A stretch of 6,313 bases of DNA from Crocinitomicaceae bacterium (GTDB lineage Bacteria; Bacteroidota; Bacteroidia; Flavobacteriales_D; Crocinitomicaceae). The translations under genes and the position numbers were made by a program. Location of the stretch: NCBI GenBank assembly GCA_013215515.1, contig JABSPC010000466.1, positions 1 to 6,313 of the forward strand, given 5' to 3'. The stretch's first letter is position 1, and each line of letters opens with the position of its first letter. Below are positions 1-6,158 of this stretch, one piece after another. The notes below the pieces were generated by a model. It saw only the letters and a program-made list of their open reading frames with translations. It made no database searches and had not been told where the DNA came from.

Positions 1-1263
1 ATTACTGGTATTTAAAATAAGCTCTCCTGAAAGAATCCTTGTCTTTTCAACATCTTGATTTAAATCAACTTCAAACGTTTCTTCTAATATCAAGTCATTC
101 AATCCAATCGCCAATGGCATCTGCGCGTGTAACTTGACCTTTAAAGTACTATTTGGATAGATTTCATCCCATGTTCCCGAAGTATTCCCCCAAGGGTTCA
201 ATTGGATGCTGTAATCCACTGTATGTTTTGTACCTAGATTTTCTAAATAGTTTTCGATGTTACTGTTCCCTGATGTGAAACTAAGAGAATTGGACGATGG
301 CGTTAAAGAACCCCATGTTCCAGTCGCAGGGTCAATATTAAAGGCATTGCCAATTCCACCACCGGTGAGACTAACCACGGTCCCTAAAGCGTTTTCATTT
401 GAAATAGAGTTTAAAATCCCTTGAGCGCCTACCTTTATCCCATTCTCAATTTCAAAGGCCAATGATAACATTGACAAATCTAAAGCTCCGCTTTGATAGA
501 TATCTAAAGCTGAAAGGTCAACATCAACAATATCGTAGAGTATTCGGTTTCCGAAATAACCTCGGGCATAATCAACCTTAATACCTTTAAATGCCGCGTC
601 AATTAAAATAATATGTTCATTTCCAAAGTTTGATACCTGACCCTGTGAATCGGCAATTACATCTACCCTCGATACAAACCTGTTATAACTGTTACCCGAC
701 AAACCAGTCAAGTCAATTTCATATCCCGTGAGATCAATTGTTTCTGTAAATACAGAAGGATTTGACACGGAGCCCATTGTTATCGGGTACGCAACATCGA
801 ATGGGACACCATCTTTAGTATATCCTGGTAAATTTAGTTCGAAGCTAAGATTAACGTCCAATGGGTTTTCAATTCGGATTTCAATGACTCCTTGTTTGAT
901 AATAATTTTCTTTAGCTGAATATCTTCCAACACCATCTCATGCTCTTCTTCTTGCAATCCACCCAAAACACTAGCCCCCGGATTAATAGGCAAATTGTCC
1001 CAACCCAAATTTGTAAATTCTTCTTGAATGGTTGTATCAGGAATTTGGACAACTTCATTTATGTCCAAATCAAACAACGTTCTAGTAAGGTCTAGTTCGT
1101 AGAATCCTGAGTTCTCAGCTAGTGTCGAATCATTGACCAAATTCGCTAAGGTCAAAGTATCATTTATAATAGGCGCACTCCAGTCTGATTCCCAAACTGT
1201 TTGTTCTTTTTTACAAGAAGCTGCGAGCGTTATTAACAGTAAAATAAATATTGTGTTTTTCAT
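1..1263 (-). CDS. Putative Bacteroidota lipoprotein of unknown function (3' end beyond window)
   Basis: The minus strand reads open from an ATG at 1263 down to base 1, giving 421 codons with no stop, so the C-terminus lies outside the window. The N-terminus (MKNTIFILLLITLAASCKKE) is a lipoprotein signal: K at 2, a hydrophobic core, then AAS before Cys17, the expected lipid-modified residue. KKE follows the Cys; a Lys/acidic stretch just after the Cys is reminiscent of the export signal of surface lipoproteins in some Bacteroidota, but that is only suggestive. The mature part has WESDW near 24-28, is rich in alternating hydrophobic/polar stretches and Asn/Asp/Gly turns, and looks mainly beta-stranded; around 123-146 the ENPLDVNLSFEL segment loosely recalls Ig-like or LEA-like domains. 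I do not recognise a family. It starts 39 bp after the thiolase stop on the same strand, so cotranscription is plausible. No clear ribosome binding site is visible, which is usual in this phylum. Confidence 0.85.
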   Translation of the reverse strand, partial: MKNTIFILLLITLAASCKKEQTVWESDWSAPIINDTLTLANLVNDSTLAENSGFYELDLTRTLFDLDINEVVQIPDTTIQEEFTNLGWDNLPINPGASVLGGLQEEEHEMVLEDIQLKKIIIKQGVIEIRIENPLDVNLSFELNLPGYTKDGVPFDVAYPITMGSVSNPSVFTETIDLTGYEIDLTGLSGNSYNRFVSRVDVIADSQGQVSNFGNEHIILIDAAFKGIKVDYARGYFGNRILYDIVDVDLSALDIYQSGALDLSMLSLAFEIENGIKVGAQGILNSISNENALGTVVSLTGGGIGNAFNIDPATGTWGSLTPSSNSLSFTSGNSNIENYLENLGTKHTVDYSIQLNPWGNTSGTWDEIYPNSTLKVKLHAQMPLAIGLNDLILEETFEVDLNQDVEKTRILSGELILNTSN

Positions 1264-1302
1264 TGCTTCTAAGACGTATTTAATTCCTATTAGGTTGGGA
1301 CT

Positions 1303-2511
1303 CTATGCTTTTTCCAAAATAGTCGCGTATCCTTGACCTACACCTATACACATACTAACAGGGGCGTAGCGCTTATTCGACTTTTGCAATTCGATTGCAG
1401 CACTTTGAAGAATACGAGCTCCAGTCATCCCTAACGGATGCCCTAAAGCGATCGCTCCACCATTCGGATTAATTCTCTCATCGTTGTCTTGTAAATTTAG
1501 TTTCCTTGTGCATGCTAAAACTTGCGCAGCAAATGCTTCGTTCAATTCTAACACATCCATTTGGTCTAACGTCAAACCTGTTCTTTCCAATACTTTTCGA
1601 GAAGCATAAACAGGCCCTATTCCCATGATTCTTGGTTCAACACCTGCAACCGAAGCACCCACTATTCTAGCCAGTGGATTCATTCCATGTTTATTCACCG
1701 CATCTTCAGAAGCCACGAGCAAAGCTGCTGCTCCGTCATTCAATCCAGATGCATTTCCAGCCGTTACAGAGCCACCCTTTCTAAAAGCAGGTCTAAGACC
1801 TCCCAACGTTTCCATCGTTGTGTTTGAACGAACGAACTCGTCAGTATCAAAAATAATTGGATCTTTTTTTCTTTGAGGAATTGAAACCGCAACTATTTCC
1901 TCTGCAAGACGACCCGATTCGATCGCTCTTGTAGCTTTTTGTTGAGACCACAATGAAAACTGATCTTGTGATTCACGATCTATCCCATATTTTTCAACAA
2001 GATTTTCAGCAGTTACTCCCATTCCATCTATACCATAAAGTTCTTCCATTTTAGGATTAATAAACCTCCATCCAAAAGAAGAATCATGCATTTGAGCATC
2101 TCTACCAAATGGTTTTGACACCTTAGAAATCACCCATGGTCCGCGAGTCATATTCTCAACTCCACCGGAAATATAAATATCTCCAGCCCCATCTTTTATC
2201 GCTCTTGAAGCATTAATCGTAGATGACATTCCAGAAGCACAAAGTCGGTTAACAGTCTCCCCTCCCACTTGCCAAGGCAATCCAGCAAGTAAACCACTCA
2301 TTCGAGCAACATTTCTGTTGTCCTCTCCTGCCTGATTTGCACATCCAAAAATCAAATCTTCGATCAACAATGGATCGATGTTTGAATTTCTATTCATTAA
2401 CTCTTTAATTACGAGAGCACCCAAATCATCTGTTCTAACTGGACCTAAAGCACCTCCAAAATTTCCAATTGGAGTTCTAACCCCATCTACTATAAATACT
2501 TCCTTCGACAT
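1303..2511 (-). CDS. pcaF: Thiolase, 3-oxoadipyl-CoA thiolase type (acetyl-CoA C-acyltransferase)
   Basis: A complete 402-residue thiolase, close to the roughly 400 residues usual for PcaF/PaaJ. These cytoplasmic enzymes cleave a 3-oxoacyl-CoA with CoA to release acetyl-CoA; PcaF/PaaJ use 3-oxoadipyl-CoA, giving succinyl-CoA and acetyl-CoA in the beta-ketoadipate and phenylacetate routes. The acyl-accepting Cys is C91 in NRLCASGM. NEAF at 324-327, GHP at 357-359 (catalytic H358) and C388 in SMCIGVGQG complete the active site. The stretch GCANQAGEDNRNVARM at 56-71, GWRFINP near 147-153 and INPNGGAIALGHPLGMTGAR at 347-366 are typical of PcaF/PaaJ rather than of AtoB or FadA. GGVENMTRGPW replaces the proteobacterial GGVESMSRAPF, as I recall for Bacteroidota members. 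The ATG at 2511 is the natural start, directly followed by the conserved EVFIVDGVRTPIG. No other aromatic-degradation gene is in view, so a broader acyl-CoA role cannot be excluded. Family very sure, substrate moderately sure. Confidence 0.95.
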   Translation of the reverse strand: MSKEVFIVDGVRTPIGNFGGALGPVRTDDLGALVIKELMNRNSNIDPLLIEDLIFGCANQAGEDNRNVARMSGLLAGLPWQVGGETVNRLCASGMSSTINASRAIKDGAGDIYISGGVENMTRGPWVISKVSKPFGRDAQMHDSSFGWRFINPKMEELYGIDGMGVTAENLVEKYGIDRESQDQFSLWSQQKATRAIESGRLAEEIVAVSIPQRKKDPIIFDTDEFVRSNTTMETLGGLRPAFRKGGSVTAGNASGLNDGAAALLVASEDAVNKHGMNPLARIVGASVAGVEPRIMGIGPVYASRKVLERTGLTLDQMDVLELNEAFAAQVLACTRKLNLQDNDERINPNGGAIALGHPLGMTGARILQSAAIELQKSNKRYAPVSMCIGVGQGYATILEKA

Positions 2512-2624
2512 TTTCTTTATTTAAGACTTTAAAGGTACTAATTCTTCTAGTTGTTAATAACTTCTGCTCGTACTTCGGCACAAAGTTTGTACTTTGGATA
2601 TCCTAATTATTAAACTCTGTCAAA
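2512..2624. promoter_or_regulatory. Divergent intergenic region with presumed promoters for thiolase and TPR operon
   Basis: This 113-bp A+T-rich gap separates two divergently oriented units, so both promoters should lie here or in the adjoining starts. On the minus strand, TACCTTTA (2530-2537) matches the Bacteroidota -7 consensus TAnnTTTG at all but the last base, but I see no good TTG/TTTG at the right upstream distance. On the plus strand, TTTGTACTTTGG (2586-2597) resembles a -7 box with one base missing. The same spot forms an inverted repeat, CAAAG (2581-2585), six bases, CTTTG (2592-2596), which could bind a regulator. The location as a promoter region is secure by layout; the individual boxes are guesses. 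Confidence 0.4.
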
Positions 2625-3725
2625 GTGATACAACCAAAAACGATGATTACCTTACTATGTCTGGTAGTCAGTTCTTATGCTTTTTCTCAACCAGGGGACT
2701 TAACTCCCGAAGAACAAGCATACAAAGATTCAATTACTGCGTTGAATTTAGAAAACGAAGCAGTAGCCAATAGTCAAGAAGCTTACAACAAAGGAATTGA
2801 ATTCTTCAGTTCTAAAAAGTTTGGAGCGGCTATTGAGCAATTCAGAAAATCAATCGAATTCGATCCTAACTTTACAGCTGCCTACTATAATAAAGGAGTT
2901 GCTGAAAATGAGTCGGAAAAGTTTGCCGATGGTGTTAAAACTCTCTCGCGATTGATCGAATTAAAATCAGATTATTCCAAAGCATTCTTCCAAAGAGGTC
3001 GATCTTATCAAGGATTAAATGATTACTTGAATGCGGAAACGGATTATGAGAAATCCATTGCATTGGACGGAAGTAATCCTAAAGCGTATTACAACTACGC
3101 TACTCTTCGATTTTTACAACTAGATTACGATGCTGCAATTAAGTTCTTTACCAAAAGTATTGACTTAGATGGTGGTAACGCAAACGCTTTAAATGATCGA
3201 GGATCTTCTCATCGAATGAAAGGTGATTACACAAAGGCACTCGCAGATTATCAAGCAGCAATCAGAAAAAACCCAAACATGGCGTTTGTATTGAACAACA
3301 TGGGAACAACGAAATCTAAATTAAAGGACTACACGGGTGCTTTAGCTGCATTCAGTCAGGCGATTTCAATCGATGCTAACTTCCACCTTGCGTACAATAA
3401 TAGAGGTGTTGTTCAAATGAATCAAAACAGATATAGCGAATCGATAAAGGATTTCCAAAAAGCGCTTAGTATAAAAGCTGATTACTCTCCAGCCGCTGCA
3501 AACATTAGTGGTATCTACTTAAAACAAGAAGAGTACAAAAAAGCATTGGATATGGCAAACAAGGCTATTAAAATGGACAAAGACAATGCTGCGGCATACG
3601 TTAATCGAGGAATGGCCAAAGAGATGCTGAGAGATATGAACGGAGCTTGTCAAGACTGGTTAAAAGCCAAAGAGCTCGGATCGGAAATGGGTAAAATTTA
3701 TTACGCTGGAAACTGCGGAAACTAA
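2625..3725 (+). CDS. Exported tetratricopeptide repeat (TPR) protein
   Basis: The product is a 366-residue protein made almost wholly of about nine consecutive 34-residue TPRs, from about residue 51 to 356, with the usual spacing of A..Y.N.G near helix A and A...F.KAI..D near helix B. TPRs form scaffolds for protein-protein contacts; no enzymatic domain is visible. An N-terminal signal peptide runs to about residue 21 (LLCLVVSSYAFS, likely cleaved before Q22), so it should be periplasmic. The start is uncertain: GTG at 2625 gives MIQPKTMITLL, placing a Lys before the hydrophobic core, whereas ATG at 2643 gives a 360-residue form with no basic residue there; I prefer the GTG. A stop in frame at 2604 rules out a much longer form. 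The C-terminus has Cys342 and Cys364 (ACQDW and NCGN), a possible disulfide. The next gene starts 13 bp later, implying an operon and a shared envelope role with the PorE-like protein. The specific partner is unknown. Confidence 0.93.
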   Translation: MIQPKTMITLLCLVVSSYAFSQPGDLTPEEQAYKDSITALNLENEAVANSQEAYNKGIEFFSSKKFGAAIEQFRKSIEFDPNFTAAYYNKGVAENESEKFADGVKTLSRLIELKSDYSKAFFQRGRSYQGLNDYLNAETDYEKSIALDGSNPKAYYNYATLRFLQLDYDAAIKFFTKSIDLDGGNANALNDRGSSHRMKGDYTKALADYQAAIRKNPNMAFVLNNMGTTKSKLKDYTGALAAFSQAISIDANFHLAYNNRGVVQMNQNRYSESIKDFQKALSIKADYSPAAANISGIYLKQEEYKKALDMANKAIKMDKDNAAAYVNRGMAKEMLRDMNGACQDWLKAKELGSEMGKIYYAGNCGN

Positions 3726-3738
3726 AACTTAGATTATC

Positions 3739-5808
3739 ATGTTTAAAAATATATTAACTGTCGTTTTCGTTTCTCTTACCTATATCGTGGGTGCTCAGAA
3801 CGTAGATTTTAAATCGGCAAACTTCAAAGACGATAAAGACGGCCTGAAAAAGGCTACCGAAGCAATTAAAAAAGGGGATGAGTATTTTGAAATAGGAAAC
3901 ACTGCGATTTTCGCCGTAAAAGGTCCAGGACACAATTATGAGATGGCTCTTATCAGCTATGAAATAGCCCAAAAATTCAACCCAAACAATGGTGAATTAA
4001 ATTTCAAGATTGGTGTCTGTCATGCAAACTCTCCATACAGTCATAAATCAATTGAATACTTATACAAGGCGCACAAATTAGATGTGGAATGTGATAAGTT
4101 CTTACTCTATTATTATGGTATAGCATTACAATTGGATGGTAAATTCACCGATGCGATTAAAGCATACAACAAATTTAACGAAGCCTATAGACAAGCTGAT
4201 GAATTTTCAAAATTCGTATCAAAGCGTAAAAGAGAATGTCTTGCTGCCAAAGCTGGTATTGCAATACCAATTCGCGCATGGGTTGATAACGTTAAGGAAT
4301 TAAATACGGAGTACAATGACTTCGGGCCTGCAATAACAACTGATGGAGGTGAGATTATTTATTCGTCTGATCGACCAAATGGTCATACGGTTAGTGAATC
4401 AGGAACCTATGACAAGGACATTTATTCATCAACGATTGTCGATGGAATATGGAATTCACCCCAACCACTTAAAGGCGGTGTGAATACAGAGGCGGATGAG
4501 ATTTCTAATAACTTAAGTTATGACGGAACGAAGATGCTTTTACACAGATTCAATGATGGTAACATGGATATTTATGAAAGTAAATTGAGCGGTGCTACTT
4601 GGGGACCTCCTGCAATTCTTCCGCATCAAATATCATCACCTCGTACGAACGATGTCTATGGTGCGTACAGTGCTGATGGATGGAGCATCTATTTTGCTAG
4701 AGACAACGCAAACCGTTCAAGAGGCTTTGAAATCATGTACAGTTCTATGCAGAGTAAAATCATAAAGAACTATATGGCGGCAACAATGGTATCAACTGTA
4801 AACAGTGCTTTCAATGAAGGGCCAATTTATGTTGCTATTGACGGCGAGACAATGTATATCGCGTCGCAAGGAAAAGGGTCTTATGGAGGTTATGACATTT
4901 TTGTTTCAAAAGGAAGTAAAGGTGCTTGGTCGAAACCAGTAAACATGGGATATCCTATCAATACACCTTACGATGACTTCTTCTTCTCCGCTACGGCAAA
5001 TGGGAAGTACGCTTATATCGCGTCAAATAGAGAAGGTGGATCTGGGGGGTACGACATCTACAAAGTAACATTTTTTGGACCACCAAAAAAACCAGCAATG
5101 GTAACAGAAGATTATTTATTGGCGTCTATTGTAAATCCGATTAAGGACAATGCAATTGAGGCTACGGTTGAGGTTAAAAAGAAGTCATTTACTGTCTTTA
5201 AAGGGAAAACGATTGATGCAATGACTAAGGCACCTGTTGAGTCAGAAATTGAAATTACTGATAATGCTACAGGAAAGTTAATCGAAACATTCACTACAAA
5301 CAGTGCTACAGGTAAGTTCATTATCACGCTTGCTTCAGGAAAGAATTACGGTATTGCTGTTAAAGCGGAAGGATATCTATTCCACTCAGAGAACTTCGAT
5401 ATTCCAACTGGAAGTGCTGACAACCTTATCAACAAAATTATCGAATTGAAAAACATCGCCGTTGGAAGTAAAATTGCATTGCGTAATATCTTCTTCGATA
5501 CTGGAAAATCTTCGTTGAGAAATACTTCAAATAGAGAGTTAGATCGTTTGGTTAAACTATTGAAAGATGTTCCTTCTTTAAAAATTGAAATTTCAGGGCA
5601 CACGGATAATACGGGATCTGCAAAATTGAATGCAGCTCTTTCTCAGGACAGAGCACAGGCCGTTGTGAATTATCTTAAGGGTAAAGGAATCGACACTGGA
5701 CGTTTGGAAGCGAAAGGATATGGTTCTAGTGCACCAATTGCCTCAAACGGTACTTCGTCGGGTAGGCAAGAAAACAGACGAACTGAGTTTGAGATTAAGT
5801 CTAATTAA
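3739..5808 (+). CDS. PorE-like TPR/PD40/CRD/OmpA-family peptidoglycan-binding protein
   Basis: This 689-residue exported protein has four parts. Residues 1-19 are a signal peptide (likely cut at GA|Q or just after). Residues 35-170 are TPR-like helices. Residues 192-445 are about five PD40/WD40-like beta-propeller blades, each with DG..I/MY..S or similar plus GGYDIF/GGYDIY. Residues 487-570 form a carboxypeptidase-regulatory-like (CRD) beta-sandwich (FKGKTIDAMTKAPV...). Residues 578-686 are an OmpA C-terminal domain (NIFFDTGKSSL, then ISGHTDNTG). The peptidoglycan motif TD-x10-LS-x2-RA-x2-V is intact, with D623 and R638 as the expected diaminopimelate-binding pair. This order matches PorE, which links the T9SS to the cell wall in Porphyromonas gingivalis. 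Unlike PorE, described as a lipoprotein, this one has no lipobox Cys, so it may be a soluble periplasmic or loosely outer-membrane-attached paralog. It follows the TPR gene by 13 bp and is followed by a tandem repeat and a terminator. A T9SS role is inference; such proteins are multi-copy in Bacteroidota. Confidence 0.93.
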   Translation: MFKNILTVVFVSLTYIVGAQNVDFKSANFKDDKDGLKKATEAIKKGDEYFEIGNTAIFAVKGPGHNYEMALISYEIAQKFNPNNGELNFKIGVCHANSPYSHKSIEYLYKAHKLDVECDKFLLYYYGIALQLDGKFTDAIKAYNKFNEAYRQADEFSKFVSKRKRECLAAKAGIAIPIRAWVDNVKELNTEYNDFGPAITTDGGEIIYSSDRPNGHTVSESGTYDKDIYSSTIVDGIWNSPQPLKGGVNTEADEISNNLSYDGTKMLLHRFNDGNMDIYESKLSGATWGPPAILPHQISSPRTNDVYGAYSADGWSIYFARDNANRSRGFEIMYSSMQSKIIKNYMAATMVSTVNSAFNEGPIYVAIDGETMYIASQGKGSYGGYDIFVSKGSKGAWSKPVNMGYPINTPYDDFFFSATANGKYAYIASNREGGSGGYDIYKVTFFGPPKKPAMVTEDYLLASIVNPIKDNAIEATVEVKKKSFTVFKGKTIDAMTKAPVESEIEITDNATGKLIETFTTNSATGKFIITLASGKNYGIAVKAEGYLFHSENFDIPTGSADNLINKIIELKNIAVGSKIALRNIFFDTGKSSLRNTSNRELDRLVKLLKDVPSLKIEISGHTDNTGSAKLNAALSQDRAQAVVNYLKGKGIDTGRLEAKGYGSSAPIASNGTSSGRQENRRTEFEIKSN

Positions 5809-5894
5809 GTTTTTAAGTTTTTAAGTTTTTAAGTCTAATTAAGTTTTTAAGTTTTTAAGTTTTTAAGTTTTTAAGTTTTTAAGTTTTTAAGTTT
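5797..5894 (+). repeat. 8-bp tandem repeat (AAGTTTTT) with a 34-bp higher-order duplication over the stop codon
   Basis: Nine perfect AAGTTTTT units lie at 5807-5830 (three), 5841-5864 (three) and 5865-5888 (three), with a partial AAGTTT at 5889-5894. The unit AAGTCTAATT occurs at 5797-5806, where it encodes the last Lys-Ser-Asn codons and begins the TAA, and again at 5831-5840. The 34 bp at 5797-5830 and 5831-5864 are therefore identical, and the copied block includes the end of the PorE-like gene. The array fills the space between the stop codon and the terminator, so it would be in the 3' part of the transcript. Replication slippage is the likely origin. No spacers, so it is not a CRISPR array. 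Confidence 0.95.
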
Positions 5895-5899
5895 AAAAA

Positions 5900-5944
5900 A
5901 AAAGAAATCCCTGTTTTGGCAAATCCAATTCAGGGATTTTTTTT
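5900..5944 (+). terminator. Intrinsic terminator of the TPR/PorE-like operon
   Basis: AAATCCCTG (5905-5913) pairs with CAGGGATTT (5931-5939), a 9-bp perfect stem. The pairing extends outward through a G-U pair and four A-T pairs (5900-5904 with 5940-5944). The 17-nt loop contains a second small helix, TTGG (5916-5919) with CCAA (5925-5928). Eight T residues (5937-5944) end it on the plus strand and nine A residues (5895-5903) precede it, so it could also work on the minus strand. It lies about 90 bp after the stop of the PorE-like gene, beyond the tandem repeat. Confidence 0.85.
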
Positions 5945-6130
5945 CACAAAGTTTTGTAGACCGTAAGGTCCGATTGTGTCAGAAATATATTCGTCAAATT
6001 AGTGCCTTCGTGTCTTTGCTCCTTCGCTGAGTTCTTCGCCATGTGCCCTCGCGCCGTAGCTTCAGCAAAGGCGCAAAGCTTCGTCCACCGTCGAAAACTT
6101 ACGTGAAGGCGTTGTAGTAAAATAATGAAG
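5945..6130. other. Intergenic stretch without a credible gene; CTTCG/CTTTG-rich degenerate repeat
   Basis: No convincing gene on either strand. CTTCG recurs at 6006-6010, 6022-6026, 6034-6038 and 6079-6083, mixed with CTTTGC, CCCTCGC and GGCGC, giving a locally G+C-richer patch (about 6003-6115) than the flanking A+T-rich DNA. From memory, similar TTTGCG/CTTCGC-rich tracts recur between genes in Bacteroidota genomes; their origin is unclear to me. A small hairpin, GACC-GTAA-GGTC (5959-5970), sits at the left side with a GNRA-type loop. A 32-residue frame on the minus strand (5944-6042) looks accidental. Confidence 0.5.
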
Positions 6131-6132
6131 CT

Positions 6133-6154
6133 CCCCGAAGCAGAGCCATCGGGG
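6133..6154. repeat. GC-rich hairpin, probable IS200/IS605 right-end structure
   Basis: CCCCGA (6133-6138) and TCGGGG (6149-6154) form a 6-bp perfect stem around a 10-nt loop. It lies 4 bp beyond the transposase stop codon on the minus strand. Y1 transposases recognise such subterminal hairpins as single-stranded DNA, so this is the natural candidate for the right-end recognition structure; it could also act as a weak transcription terminator. No T-run follows on either side. Confidence 0.55.
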
Positions 6155-6158
6155 TCTC

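Noticed and set aside
728..1336. Plus-strand short open frames opposite the lipoprotein
   Set aside because: The minus frame is open through all 421 codons from an ATG with a signal peptide; the plus frames have no recognisable features.
1625..1876. Plus-strand open frame within the thiolase
   Set aside because: It is antisense to the fully conserved thiolase, and the conserved motifs on the minus strand explain the openness.
5112..5603. Minus-strand open frames opposite the CRD and OmpA domains
   Set aside because: They are shadows of a strongly conserved coding region.
5797..5894. Possible CRISPR array
   Set aside because: The units are 8 bp and contiguous with no unique spacers, and no cas genes are present; it is a simple tandem repeat.
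5959..5970. GACC-GTAA-GGTC hairpin as part of a small RNA or riboswitch
   Set aside because: Only a 4-bp stem with no further conserved structure or suitable downstream gene.
5944..6042. Minus-strand open frame of 32 residues beginning MAKNSAKEQ
   Set aside because: It lies within the CTTCG-rich degenerate patch and ends inside the operon terminator; composition follows the repeat words and nothing suggests a real peptide.
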